From the IMG/VR virus record IMGVR_UViG_3300002835_000193, positions 1 to 60,923 of that record: 60,923 nucleotides of DNA; one strand, given 5' to 3'. This DNA comes from a virus. Position 1 is the first letter of the stretch; each line of letters starts with the position of its first letter. Position numbers and translations under genes: made by a program. This document shows, piece by piece, positions 1 to 6,770 of this stretch. A model generated the notes under the pieces. The model ran no database searches. It was given only the letters and a program-made list of their open reading frames with translations, and was not told the DNA's origin.

Positions 1-432
1 GTAGCCAGAACTAAGGTTATCAAAGCATTAGAAGTAAAAGTTCAAGAAATGCAAAATGCACAAATGAACTATGACTTATTGGTAAGTAAGCATGAGTCAG
101 ATTATACTGAGTGGAAAAACAAAGTAGCCCAGATTGCCTATGCTCATCTTGACTCAGTAAAAGATAAGCAAAAGACTATTTGTGTTAGAAATGCTTGGCA
201 CAATGACGACAATATCAGAGTTGATGTTGAAGTTGAAATCCCTAAAGACAAACTACCAGCAGAACCAGAAGCACCAAAAAATCCTTTCCAATCACAAGGA
301 TATGGTCGCAACTATATTGGTGGTTTTGAGGACAGACTTGCAGAAATACAAAATGCAATTCGTGTTCTTAGCATGTCAGATGAGGAAGTAGTTTCAACCT
401 CTACCTACCAATCTGTGAGTCGCTACTTATAG
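1..432 (+). CDS. hypothetical protein, 5' end outside the window
   Basis: The frame is open from base 1, so the gene begins before the window; at least 143 residues are visible and the ATG at 49 is probably internal. The visible N-terminal part is Lys/Glu-rich and likely helical or coiled-coil (KALEVKVQEMQNAQ). A Pro-rich linker (EPEAPKNPFQ) follows near residue 90, then a short tail with a helix (DRLAEIQNAIRVL). This layout resembles small phage virion or scaffold-like proteins, but I recognise no family. It is followed by a 109-base gap with a hairpin. Confidence 0.6.
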   Translation, partial: VARTKVIKALEVKVQEMQNAQMNYDLLVSKHESDYTEWKNKVAQIAYAHLDSVKDKQKTICVRNAWHNDDNIRVDVEVEIPKDKLPAEPEAPKNPFQSQGYGRNYIGGFEDRLAEIQNAIRVLSMSDEEVVSTSTYQSVSRYL

Positions 433-492
433 ATTTTGGCAAGAACCAAATACATGGATATTAGTTCCATACACTTGGTAGCCAAGACAACC

Positions 493-515
493 TGAGCATG
501 TTGATAAACTGCTCA
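493..515 (+). other. stem-loop, copy 1 of a recurrent intergenic hairpin
   Basis: A six-base stem TGAGCA/TGCTCA encloses an 11-base loop TGTTGATAAAC. It lies in the gap between the first gene and the gene at 542. The loop and the CCTG just before the stem recur at 2515 and 17242 with a different stem at 2515, which suggests a conserved RNA structure. Its role (attenuator, processing site or regulator target) is unknown. Confidence 0.5.
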
Positions 516-541
516 CACACCCTACTACTTAAGGAAAATAA

Positions 542-982
542 ATGGGATTAGATATGTACTTGAATGCTAGACAGTTTACTGCTAGACAATATGCTAAGCC
601 TGAACTATTTAACAAACTAGTTCAAGAAGCACCTTTTGCCGTTAAAGATTTTGCAACGCTAGAAGTGCAGGTAGCCTACTGGAGAAAAGCAAACCAGATT
701 CACGCATGGTTCGTAAAGCATGTTCAAGGTGGAGTAGACAACTGCGAAGAGTACTATGTGTCACGAGACCAACTACAGTTATTGTTAGATACTTGCAAAA
801 TAATAATGTTAGATAAAGATAGTGCTAAAGACTTGCTACCTGTACAAGAGGGTTTTTTCTTTGGTAACTATGAATATAACGAATACTATTTTTCAGATAT
901 TCAAGACACTATTGACCAACTTGAGTCAATACTAAAAGATGTACCAGCAGACTGGGAACTTAAGTATCAGTCTAGTTGGTAA
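542..982 (+). CDS. conserved phage protein of unknown function (MGLDMYL family)
   Basis: 146 residues. It begins MGLDMYLNAR and contains the block YWRKANQIHAWFVKHVQ, then a GFFFGNYEYNEYY segment and a C-terminal helix. I recognise this combination as a family seen in many phages, sometimes misannotated as phosphoglycerate kinase, with no established function. The start is supported by AAGGAAAAT just upstream. It lies in the rightward early-type block with other small genes. The family call is from recall of the motif, not a search. Confidence 0.75.
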   Translation: MGLDMYLNARQFTARQYAKPELFNKLVQEAPFAVKDFATLEVQVAYWRKANQIHAWFVKHVQGGVDNCEEYYVSRDQLQLLLDTCKIIMLDKDSAKDLLPVQEGFFFGNYEYNEYYFSDIQDTIDQLESILKDVPADWELKYQSSW

Positions 983-1011
983 TGCAATACCCCTACAACA
1001 AAAGGAAAAGA

Positions 1012-1194
1012 ATGAAAAAAGCAACAAAACCAAAAGCAAGAATGTACAAGATAGGCGATTGGTACACAAGCAACAAAGCAGGCGTAGTTGGACAAATTGA
1101 AAAAATTACTCCTATTCGTCCTGACTTAACTCGTGTTGCTATTCGTACACCATTCAACGAATACAGATTGCTAACAGTTAAAGTGACTGCTTAG
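1012..1194 (+). CDS. small basic protein
   Basis: 60 residues, strongly basic N-terminus (MKKATKPKARMYK), then a compact beta-rich segment. The ATG at 1012 is preferred to one 36 bases upstream because AAAGGAAAAG lies immediately before it. The small size and charge could fit a nucleic-acid-binding protein with an SH3-like barrel (GDWY...VGQIEKI...YRLLTVKV), but this is only a suggestion. Confidence 0.55.
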   Translation: MKKATKPKARMYKIGDWYTSNKAGVVGQIEKITPIRPDLTRVAIRTPFNEYRLLTVKVTA

Positions 1195-1407
1195 TTAATT
1201 AGATGTGGTGGGGGTTGGTTTGAACTGTGTAATCACCTAGGTTCCAACCCTCATCCAAAGCAGCGAGGATCTTAGAATTCAGCGGTACCGTCGATCGATT
1301 TGATAGGGGATATCAAAAAACCTGGCCACGTTTTAAAACTGGCCCTCACGCCCGAGCAGCCTGTGGATAACCTGTTAATTTACGATGACACCCAGGACCC
1401 CCCCTAG
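1195..1407 (+). other. non-coding leader region, visibly richer in G+C
   Basis: No convincing ORF. It holds a large imperfect hairpin: GGGTTGG near 1214 can pair with CCAACCC near 1243, around a loop of about 26 bases. Downstream is one copy of GCCCGAGCA at about 1347-1355, then a TTACGAT half-site at 1380-1386 just before the promoter at 1408. Base composition differs from the AT-rich surroundings, which suits a regulatory or structured RNA segment. Confidence 0.4.
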
Positions 1408-1436
1408 TTGACATTGTCAGAGCAAAATGCTATAGT
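1408..1436 (+). promoter_or_regulatory. sigma70-type promoter for the DUF932 gene
   Basis: TTGACA at 1408-1413, a 17-base spacer, and TATAGT at 1431-1436. It is followed by a short leader with an AAGGAG ribosome site before the ATG at 1468. Its 3' half (AAAATGCTA) is shared with the promoter at 2723. Confidence 0.8.
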
Positions 1437-1467
1437 TAAGTTAATCAAACAAAATAAGGAGATATAA

Positions 1468-2484
1468 ATGGCACATGAACTAGAAGAACAAAATGGCACA
1501 GCGTCATTCGCTTCATTCCGTGAACCAGCATGGCATGGACTAGGTACTGTATTCACAGAAGAAAAAAACACAACAGAAATGTTGCAAGCAGCAAACCTAG
1601 ATAACTGGAATGTTAGACTAGAAGAAATGAATATCCCTAATCACTTAAGTTGTGATAAGAATTATTCTTATGTGGTTAGAACAAACCCTACTAACCAAAC
1701 CCAGACAGACGTGCTAGGCGTAGTTGGTGAAAGATATGTTCCACTACAAAATGAGGACTTATTCTCATTTGGTGATAACATTCTTGATGGTGGTGGACGT
1801 TGGGAAACTGCTGGTTCAATTCGTGGTGGTCGTGTAGTATTTGGCTCATTAGCATTAGAGCGTGAAACTATCTTAGACCCTAATGGCGTGGCAGATAAAG
1901 TAAAGACTTACTTACTAATCAACACAAGCCATGATGGTTCAGTAGCGATTCAAGCGAGCATTACTCCTGTGCGTGTTGTGTGTGCTAACACACTAAACCT
2001 TGCACTAGGTGGTATTCGCAAAAAGAATGGTATCAAACAATCATTCAAGATTCGTCACACTCAAACTGCTAATGGTAAAGTGCAAATTGCAAGAGAGACT
2101 CTAGGTCTTGCAAATAAATACATGGACGCATTTGATACAATGGCTCATGCTATGATTGCTCAAGAAGTTACAGCAAAACAATTTAACGATATTTTGCTAA
2201 CTGCTTATCCAAAACCAGAATTGGATAAAAAGGCAAGTGTTACTAAGTGGACTAATAAAATAGATTCACTCAATGACATTTATACTGGCGAGTTCAATAA
2301 CATGATTGCTGGTACTGCTTGGGGTGCTTTCAATGCCCTGACAGAAAGACTAGATTGGTATCGTTCTGCTCGTGGTGAAAACACAGAGAACATGCTAATT
2401 GGTGCAAGTGGATTTGACCCTGCTATCAACGCAGAAAAGAATCGTTTGCTAAAAGTTGTGCAAGATGTAATGCAAATTGCATAG
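1468..2484 (+). CDS. DUF932 family protein (phage/plasmid-like protein)
   Basis: 338 residues, near the usual length of the DUF932 family (TIGR03299-like proteins of phages and plasmids). Typical features are the N-terminal EPAWHGLGT, the central ERYVPLQNEDLFSF block, and TPVRVVCANTLNLAL followed by the KIRHT segment. The biochemical role of the family is unknown. The start is set by AAGGAGATATAA directly upstream. It has its own consensus promoter and is followed by a hairpin and tRNA-Asp, so it looks like a strongly expressed single gene. Confidence 0.9.
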   Translation: MAHELEEQNGTASFASFREPAWHGLGTVFTEEKNTTEMLQAANLDNWNVRLEEMNIPNHLSCDKNYSYVVRTNPTNQTQTDVLGVVGERYVPLQNEDLFSFGDNILDGGGRWETAGSIRGGRVVFGSLALERETILDPNGVADKVKTYLLINTSHDGSVAIQASITPVRVVCANTLNLALGGIRKKNGIKQSFKIRHTQTANGKVQIARETLGLANKYMDAFDTMAHAMIAQEVTAKQFNDILLTAYPKPELDKKASVTKWTNKIDSLNDIYTGEFNNMIAGTAWGAFNALTERLDWYRSARGENTENMLIGASGFDPAINAEKNRLLKVVQDVMQIA

Positions 2485-2514
2485 TTAAAAATTGTCAATA
2501 AAAGACAACTGACC

Positions 2515-2539
2515 TGGACATGTCTGAGGAAACTGTCCA
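2515..2539 (+). other. stem-loop, copy 2 of the recurrent hairpin
   Basis: Stem TGGACA/TGTCCA with a 13-base loop TGTCTGAGGAAAC. Compared with copies at 493 and 17242, stem bases change on both sides (GAGCA/TGCTC against GGACA/TGTCC) while the loop stays similar, as expected of a conserved RNA fold. It lies between the DUF932 stop and tRNA-Asp, so it could act as a terminator or as a tRNA-processing signal. Confidence 0.5.
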
Positions 2540-2542
2540 CCT

Positions 2543-2616
2543 GGCTCTGTAGTTCAGTTGGTTAGAACGCCACCCTGTCACGGTGGAGGTCGACGGTTCA
2601 AGTCCGTTCAGAGTCG
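2543..2616 (+). tRNA. tRNA-Asp (GTC)
   Basis: A full cloverleaf can be folded. The acceptor stem GGCTCTG pairs with CAGAGTC (one G-T pair) with discriminator G. The D arm contains AGTTGGTTAGA, the anticodon stem CCACC/GGTGG carries loop CTGTCAC, and the T arm has the GGTTCAAGTCC consensus. No CCA is encoded. It is four bases downstream of a hairpin and is probably co-transcribed with the DUF932 gene. Confidence 0.93.
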
Positions 2617-2635
2617 CAAAGAAAAACGCCCGAGC

Positions 2636-2724
2636 AAAAATATCATTTTAAAAGATCATTACGTAAAAGTTAATGGATCCCCCTCGGCTAAAAATATCAT
2701 TTGTAAATTTGATTACGTAACGTT
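2636..2724 (+). repeat. imperfect direct repeat with TTACGTAA palindromes
   Basis: Two copies with a 54-base period: AAAAATATCATTT at 2636 and 2690, then ATTACGTAA at 2658 and 2712, then GTT. Each carries the palindrome TTACGTAA; the second abuts the -35 box of the promoter at 2723. This is the geometry of paired operator sites, but no binding protein is identified. A GCCCGAGCA word at 2628-2636 precedes the first copy. Confidence 0.6.
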
Positions 2725-2751
2725 GACAAACCCCTCCCAAAATGCTAGACT
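2723..2751 (+). promoter_or_regulatory. sigma70-type promoter for the small-gene operon
   Basis: TTGACA at 2723-2728, 17-base spacer, TAGACT at 2746-2751, then a short leader with AAAAGGAG before the ATG at 2773. It drives the close-packed operon that runs to about 4472. Two TTACGTAA palindromes lie directly upstream. Confidence 0.75.
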
Positions 2752-2772
2752 GATATTAGGAAAAGGAGTAAC

Positions 2773-2916
2773 ATGACAAAATGTCAAGAATGTAATTGGG
2801 AATGTTCAGATGTTCCAGGTTTGTTCTATTGTAATAACTGTGACAATGTGAGACAATGGAATAGATTTGCTCAGGCTTATTCTTATTATGTTAGAGAGGG
2901 TCACTATGGATTTTGA
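2773..2916 (+). CDS. small zinc-ribbon protein
   Basis: 47 residues. Two cysteine pairs, CQEC near residue 4 and CNNC near residue 20, with a third Cys in between (WEC), suggest a single zinc ribbon. First gene after the promoter at 2723, with a strong ribosome site (AAAAGGAGTAAC). It overlaps the next gene by 11 bases. Possible roles are DNA or protein binding; none is shown. Confidence 0.7.
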   Translation: MTKCQECNWECSDVPGLFYCNNCDNVRQWNRFAQAYSYYVREGHYGF

Positions 2917-3046
2917 TCTAGATACCCCCATTGAAAAAATACTTACAAATATGCTTGACAACGTAGAGGGTCACATAGTAAACTGTGATTGTGTTAATTG
3001 TAATAGTCTAGAAGTACTAGCCTATATGATTATGGAAAAGGAATAA
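2906..3046 (+). CDS. small acidic protein with a CDCVNC motif
   Basis: 46 residues, beginning MDFDLDTP, acidic overall, with a CDCVNC cluster near residue 27. The ATG lies inside the end of the previous gene and a GAGAGGG ribosome site precedes it. No family recognised; it may bind metal through the cysteines. Confidence 0.6.
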   Translation: MDFDLDTPIEKILTNMLDNVEGHIVNCDCVNCNSLEVLAYMIMEKE

Positions 3047-3047
3047 A

Positions 3048-3281
3048 ATGTCTCATCAAACTATAATAGCCAAGTTGCAAAAAATTATAGATAAAACCAG
3101 TACTGATTTACAAAAACTAGATAGTCAAGCAGTTGTTACTGGAGATATGCAAGGTGATTTTGAGAGATTGTTAAAGCAAGAATTTTATAAAGGATATATT
3201 AAAAGCATTATGGATATTTCAGAAATAGTAGTTAATGACTATAATCAATTAAATAATCAAACAAGTAAGGTAGGTTCCTAA
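3048..3281 (+). CDS. hypothetical protein
   Basis: 77 residues, mostly helical and Gln/Lys-rich, no recognised motif. AAAAGGAATAAA gives a good ribosome site, and the stop shares one base with the start of the next gene, so translation is probably coupled. Confidence 0.65.
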   Translation: MSHQTIIAKLQKIIDKTSTDLQKLDSQAVVTGDMQGDFERLLKQEFYKGYIKSIMDISEIVVNDYNQLNNQTSKVGS

Positions 3282-3553
3282 TGCCAACGTTTGATGTATT
3301 ATCAGGTACTTGGTACCATATCGTTGCACCTGATTTAGAAACAGCAGAGAAAGCCTATGACGCCTATTGGAGTTCAGGTGAAGAGCCTATGCCAGAGGGT
3401 TGTAAGATAGTAGAGGGTGAAGTAGACAGTCATTGGATTCCAATTGACTTAGACGCACCTCAAGTAAATGAAACTACTTACAAAGCAATGCAAGACGCTT
3501 ACAATGGCAAGACAACTCCAGAACCTCCTAGTGGTTGGACACCAGCATGGTAG
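3281..3553 (+). CDS. hypothetical protein
   Basis: 90 residues, acidic. The N-terminus (FDVLSGTWYHIVAPDLETAEKAYDAYW) has the beta-alpha pattern common in small phage proteins of unknown role. It is coupled to the preceding gene (TAATG) and overlaps the following one. Confidence 0.7.
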   Translation: MPTFDVLSGTWYHIVAPDLETAEKAYDAYWSSGEEPMPEGCKIVEGEVDSHWIPIDLDAPQVNETTYKAMQDAYNGKTTPEPPSGWTPAW

Positions 3554-3804
3554 AAGAAACACAAGATAAAGATATTGCACAGTTACACGCATTCTTTAAA
3601 TACAATATACCTACTGATGAAATACTATCAGGTAGATTAAAGATTCTTCTTGCTGACCTATCATGGCAAATGGATTTGCCTACTTGGACAAAAGAAGAAT
3701 TGGATGTCATGTGTGCAAGAATGGACGCACTTGTGGAAGTGTCTAACTTGCTGTATGATATTCAATGGCACAGACTAAATTGGGAGAAGAGAACAAATGG
3801 CTAA
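3547..3804 (+). CDS. hypothetical protein
   Basis: 85 residues from ATG 3547, which overlaps the previous stop; a TTG at 3535 is possible but has no ribosome site. The protein is helical (KDIAQLHAFFKYNIPTDEI...) with Trp and Met residues and no known motif. Confidence 0.6.
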   Translation: MVEETQDKDIAQLHAFFKYNIPTDEILSGRLKILLADLSWQMDLPTWTKEELDVMCARMDALVEVSNLLYDIQWHRLNWEKRTNG

Positions 3805-4045
3805 GTATATAGATAGTGTAGAACTAAACGTTCAGATGTGGTCTACTGTAGTTTTGTCTGCTGAAGAGATTCAGGATATTTATCCAGAGTTTGAAGACAT
3901 GACTGACTTTGAAGACACTGACGCATTAGAGCAAGCACTTCAAGACCATATGGATATGAATTACTTAGAACATATTCAATATGCAGATGGTGCAATGGAC
4001 GAATGCACAGTTCACTTTGTTTACGAGGATGATGGCAATGAGTGA
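3797..4045 (+). CDS. small acidic hypothetical protein
   Basis: 82 residues, very acidic (DFEDTDALEQALQDHMD). It overlaps genes on both sides by 8 bases. The charge could suit a DNA mimic or inhibitor, but nothing specific is visible. Confidence 0.6.
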   Translation: MAKYIDSVELNVQMWSTVVLSAEEIQDIYPEFEDMTDFEDTDALEQALQDHMDMNYLEHIQYADGAMDECTVHFVYEDDGNE

Positions 4046-4472
4046 TACTGTCATAGAACCATGTGATGAGTGTAGTTTCTTAGACGGTTGTGACTTCTGT
4101 GGTAACGAACTATGTAGTTGCCTAGATCCAGATATTAATCCAGACTCACCTAACTATGGATTAGTGATGCTTACTATGGAAGAGTGGGAGCACCACTTTA
4201 AACCAATTAAGAATCATTTAGATGAGAATGCTTCATTTAACGATGGCTCTGGAGGTCTAATGTTTGAAACCTACGGTGCTGAGTATGACAGCGTGGCTGC
4301 AGCAGGAGCAGAGAATCCTAACAAGATCTGGACACTAGTCGATGGTGAAGATGGGGAAACCATTATCATTAACGGTTGGGCCATGGTAAATAGAATAGGA
4401 TACTTTATCACTGAGGTGCCATATGATGACATGCTAGATATTGTAGTCTGCTTGGACCCAGACAGAGACTAA
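4038..4472 (+). CDS. Cys-rich acidic hypothetical protein
   Basis: 144 residues from ATG 4038, placed nine bases after GAGG; the longer reading from 3981 lacks a ribosome site and would overlap the previous gene by 65 bases. The N-terminus has a cysteine cluster (CDECSFLDGCDFCGNELCSC, residues 9-28) that could bind zinc or an Fe-S cluster. The rest is acidic with no known domain. Confidence 0.65.
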   Translation: MSDTVIEPCDECSFLDGCDFCGNELCSCLDPDINPDSPNYGLVMLTMEEWEHHFKPIKNHLDENASFNDGSGGLMFETYGAEYDSVAAAGAENPNKIWTLVDGEDGETIIINGWAMVNRIGYFITEVPYDDMLDIVVCLDPDRD

Positions 4473-4530
4473 TAGGATAGTTTTATATGAGAATGATCGT
4501 GGGACCTTTTCCCCTGCGATTATTGAATCC

Positions 4531-4561
4531 GTGGGGTCAGGTCTGGGTAACTTGACTCCAC
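4531..4561 (+). other. stem-loop in the 4473-4592 gap, possible divergent copy of the recurrent hairpin
   Basis: Nine-base stem GTGGGGTCA/TGACTCCAC (one G-T pair) with loop GGTCTGGGTAACT. The loop shares GTCTGG and AAC with the hairpins at 2515 and 17242. A second weaker hairpin built on ATCG...CGAT lies just upstream. It precedes the gene at 4593 and may end the upstream operon or structure the leader of the next. Confidence 0.4.
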
Positions 4562-4592
4562 AACCAAAAACTGATACCATTAAAGGACAACT

Positions 4593-4838
4593 ATGAAAAA
4601 ACTAACGATAGAGGAGAAAGTCGCAACAAAGATAAGTAGTTTATTATCTGATATGCGACTTAACCTAAAAATGATTGGCAGTTATATTGCTTTGCAACAG
4701 CCAATGCAGATACAAGAACGCATGACAGAAATAACTGAATATATGGAACAACAACTAGACCACCTTGACCAGCACTATGCTCATGGTGTAGAATCAGATA
4801 ACGATTGGGAAACGGAGAATGACGATGACAGAATATAA
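4593..4838 (+). CDS. hypothetical helical protein
   Basis: 81 residues, basic start (MKKLTIEEKVATKI) and acidic tail (ESDNDWETENDDDRI), two predicted helices. AAAGGACAACT precedes the ATG. No family recognised. Confidence 0.65.
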   Translation: MKKLTIEEKVATKISSLLSDMRLNLKMIGSYIALQQPMQIQERMTEITEYMEQQLDHLDQHYAHGVESDNDWETENDDDRI

Positions 4839-5112
4839 AACACCATATGAAAATAGATGCATTGTTTTGCATGATTTATGGAATGATTTTAAAGGTGACC
4901 CAGAGTTTGCTGAGTTTTTTGAGTACAATGATTTAGGGTTACCACTTGCTTTCATGATTAACTCTAACATAGTTGCTTCAACACCTATTGCAGAAACTTA
5001 TATCAACGAAACTTTTGATTTGTTATGCGAAGCAATGGAGTTAGATTCATCAGATGTAGAAGTTGATGGCCTAGATGACTTATTTGAATTAAGAGATGAG
5101 TTACACGAATAA
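4825..5112 (+). CDS. hypothetical acidic protein
   Basis: 95 residues from ATG 4825, seven bases after GGAG; the ATG at 4819 is too close to that site. Acidic throughout, with an internal hydrophobic stretch (GLPLAFMINSNIV). Overlaps the previous gene by 14 bases and shares one base with the next. Confidence 0.6.
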   Translation: MTEYKTPYENRCIVLHDLWNDFKGDPEFAEFFEYNDLGLPLAFMINSNIVASTPIAETYINETFDLLCEAMELDSSDVEVDGLDDLFELRDELHE

Positions 5113-5417
5113 TGTCTAAGAGACCAAGCATTAAAGACTACACCTGGAATGAGATATACAGTAAGACTGATTCTGAGGGTAAACACAGTATAGTTGTATT
5201 AGGTACTAACGATGAACCGTATGCTTACTTTCGTGTACAGGAATCAAGGTATGGTAACAAGGCACCACAAAAAATATTCTATGGTGAAACAGCATGGATG
5301 GATGTACAAAGATATGTACACGACCAGTCTATGGAGTATTGGGATTTTGATGTGGAGCAGTGCCATCTTGATCGTGCATTAAAAATTATTGAAGCATTCA
5401 GTAGGGTATCATCATGA
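5112..5417 (+). CDS. hypothetical protein
   Basis: 101 residues, start overlapping the preceding stop (TAATG). It has a beta-rich core (HSIVVLGTNDEPYAYFRVQESRYG) and a C-terminal helix. No domain recognised. It ends in an ATGA overlap with a membrane micro-gene. Confidence 0.65.
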   Translation: MSKRPSIKDYTWNEIYSKTDSEGKHSIVVLGTNDEPYAYFRVQESRYGNKAPQKIFYGETAWMDVQRYVHDQSMEYWDFDVEQCHLDRALKIIEAFSRVSS

Positions 5418-5533
5418 CCTTACTAAATACTATTCTTGCAGTAATAGCAGGATGTCTTATTCTCTTTGCCGCGACGGTAACGATCTTAGACTACACAAAC
5501 AAAGGTAAGCATATCAACAGGAGGAACTGGTAA
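5414..5533 (+). CDS. single-pass membrane micro-protein
   Basis: 39 residues: one hydrophobic helix (NTILAVIAGCLILFAATVTI) followed by a basic tail (KGKHINRRNW). It starts in an ATGA overlap. First of three consecutive tiny membrane genes at 5414-5768, a possible set of host-envelope effectors. Confidence 0.6.
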   Translation: MTLLNTILAVIAGCLILFAATVTILDYTNKGKHINRRNW

Positions 5534-5667
5534 TGTTATATTGGGGAGACTACTTAGCAATGGGAATCGTCTACACTGTGGCAGTGTTTCTAATAGGATA
5601 CACTTATGGTGCCTGGAGACAAATGGGTAAAGATGAAGTTCCACCACCACCAGGATGGCATGACTGA
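5533..5667 (+). CDS. single-pass membrane micro-protein
   Basis: 44 residues. A hydrophobic helix (LAMGIVYTVAVFLIGYTYG) is followed by a Pro-rich tail (EVPPPPGWHD). Preceded by AGGAGGAACTGGTA, a strong ribosome site inside the previous gene, and linked to it by TAATG. Confidence 0.65.
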   Translation: MLYWGDYLAMGIVYTVAVFLIGYTYGAWRQMGKDEVPPPPGWHD

Positions 5668-5768
5668 TGAACCTTGACTTTGATCAAACGCTTGCCTGGT
5701 TTACACTAGGATACTTTGGCATGTTGGTTACTGTGCTGTGGATATTGTTTAGACAATTAGGCAAGTAA
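5667..5768 (+). CDS. single-pass membrane micro-protein
   Basis: 33 residues, almost all one hydrophobic helix (AWFTLGYFGMLVTVLWILF) ending RQLGK. The ATG overlaps the previous stop by one base. Third of the tiny membrane genes; a GCCCGAGCA word starts right after its stop. Confidence 0.55.
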   Translation: MNLDFDQTLAWFTLGYFGMLVTVLWILFRQLGK

Positions 5769-5884
5769 GCCCGAGCAAACCTTTATATCTTAAAGACATT
5801 AAGAACGCCACTCTCCCTTCCCCCCTGAATGTTATTACGATACCAAACCTTTGTCTCCCAAACCTTTGTATCCTAACATTGGAG

Positions 5885-5896
5885 TATAATAAGTAT
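5885..5896 (+). promoter_or_regulatory. -10 box of a leaderless promoter
   Basis: TATAAT at 5885-5890, then exactly six bases (AAGTAT) and the ATG at 5897. No clear -35 hexamer. Initiation at the usual distance would begin the mRNA at the start codon. Confidence 0.55.
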
Positions 5897-6079
5897 ATGG
5901 GACATCATTGGGATTCATACTTTAGGTTTAACCCTAGAGATGCAAAGGCAGCAGAAGATAAGGTTTGGAATACCTTTGTTGTTGTTACCCATATGATTGG
6001 TTTGACATCTTTTAAATTTACCCCGACTTATTACGATCCCCGCAAAAAATCGGGCGGGCCCAAGAAAAACGTAGCATAA
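5897..6079 (+). CDS. small basic hypothetical protein, leaderless
   Basis: 60 residues from ATG 5897 (a TTG 18 bases upstream lies inside the -10 box and is unlikely). No ribosome site is present, which fits leaderless translation. The protein ends with a basic Gly/Pro tail (DPRKKSGGPKKNVA); the DNA there also carries an ATTACGATCCC motif repeated at 6310. No family recognised. Confidence 0.5.
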   Translation: MGHHWDSYFRFNPRDAKAAEDKVWNTFVVVTHMIGLTSFKFTPTYYDPRKKSGGPKKNVA

Positions 6080-6183
6080 TAACCCTATTATAAATAACAA
6101 ACCTTTTCTCCTGGTTTTCTTATTTTTTTAAAACATTTGATTATCTTTTGATTCTTTTTCTTTATTTTTTTTAATTTTTTCTA

Positions 6184-6212
6184 TTGACAAACCATCACAT
6201 CTGGTATATAAT
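6184..6212 (+). promoter_or_regulatory. near-perfect sigma70-type promoter
   Basis: TTGACA at 6184-6189, 17-base spacer, TATAAT at 6207-6212. Only very short ORFs follow (for example 12 codons from 6223), so it may make a small RNA or the leader of the gene at 6481. Confidence 0.75.
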
Positions 6213-6464
6213 ATGCCCTGATATGGGGGATATAAAGGTTTGGCAGGACACAAGGATATGAAGGTTTGTTAGGTGTGAAGGTTTGTATGTGTATTTTTTT
6301 GGGCAGACATTACGATCCCGCCATAAAATCTCGCCCCCTTACCCATAGCCCTCCACAATACTCCACTTTAACCCTATCTAGTTATATAATCAGTAACATA
6401 TATTTTCTACCAAACCACCACATCTAGTACCCTTTACACTAGATATAGACAACATTTTTTGGTG

Positions 6465-6470
6465 TATAAT
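6465..6470 (+). promoter_or_regulatory. -10 box before the 44-residue gene
   Basis: GTGTATAAT with TATAAT at 6465-6470; the ATG follows ten bases later with no ribosome site, so the leader would be only about three bases. No good -35 at 17 bases. Confidence 0.45.
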
Positions 6471-6480
6471 AGTATTAAGT

Positions 6481-6615
6481 ATGTCTCAGGAAGAAGAAAT
6501 TGCTAGAATTATTACTCCTCATTTGATGGGTAAGCATAAGAAAGATAAGGCTTTGGAGTTAGCCAAAGAGATCATTGATTATTTGAATAAGTCTATACCA
6601 AACCCTAATTCTTAA
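6481..6615 (+). CDS. small hypothetical protein
   Basis: 44 residues, two charged helices (MSQEEEIARIITPHLMGKHKKDKALELAKEI is the pattern, residues 1-31). The size and helix-turn pattern could suit a small regulator. It has a near-leaderless start after the -10 box at 6465. Confidence 0.5.
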   Translation: MSQEEEIARIITPHLMGKHKKDKALELAKEIIDYLNKSIPNPNS

Positions 6616-6673
6616 TTTTTGCAGGGTATACCAAACCTCGTATGTGGGATATAGGGTGTATAATGGATATAGA

Positions 6674-6744
6674 TTTGGGTTCGTCTAATGGTCGGACATC
6701 TGTCCCCGAAACAGACAATACAGGTTCGAATCCTTTACCCAAAA
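6674..6744 (+). tRNA. tRNA-like gene, anticodon CCG (Arg) if the fold is right
   Basis: Acceptor TTTGGGT pairs with ACCCAAA, discriminator A. The D arm is GTC...GAC. The anticodon stem TCTGT/ACAGA encloses loop CCCCGAA, giving CCG, but position 33 is then C instead of the near-universal U. The T stem has a C-T mismatch. A TATAAT box ends about ten bases upstream. It may be a specialised or degenerate tRNA. Confidence 0.7.
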
Positions 6745-6770
6745 CAAAGGTTTGTTACTATAAGGGTTTG

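Larger units (their letters stand above)
6080..6480 (+). other. 401-base non-coding region: T-rich tract, promoter, repeats
   Basis: Bases 6108-6183 are almost pure T with A and C. A consensus promoter follows at 6184, then three AAGGTTTG words, a second ATTACGATCCC copy at 6310, and a partial copy of the promoter-proximal word (CAAACCACCACATCTAG at 6411 against CAAACCATCACATCTGG at 6187). No convincing ORF. It could be an origin or regulatory hub; nothing proves it. Confidence 0.45.

Noticed and set aside
1205-1260. Possible tRNA-like fold with GGTTCCAACCC
   Set aside because: A T-arm-like word is present but no matching acceptor, D and anticodon stems can be built; treated as an ordinary hairpin.
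2558-2776. 72-codon ORF across tRNA-Asp
   Set aside because: It reads through the tRNA, the operator-like repeats and the promoter; it has no ribosome site and no recognisable protein features.
6274-6430. GTG-started ORF in the non-coding region
   Set aside because: It has no ribosome site and runs through the repeats; the similar YDP words here and at 6030 are better explained by a shared DNA motif.
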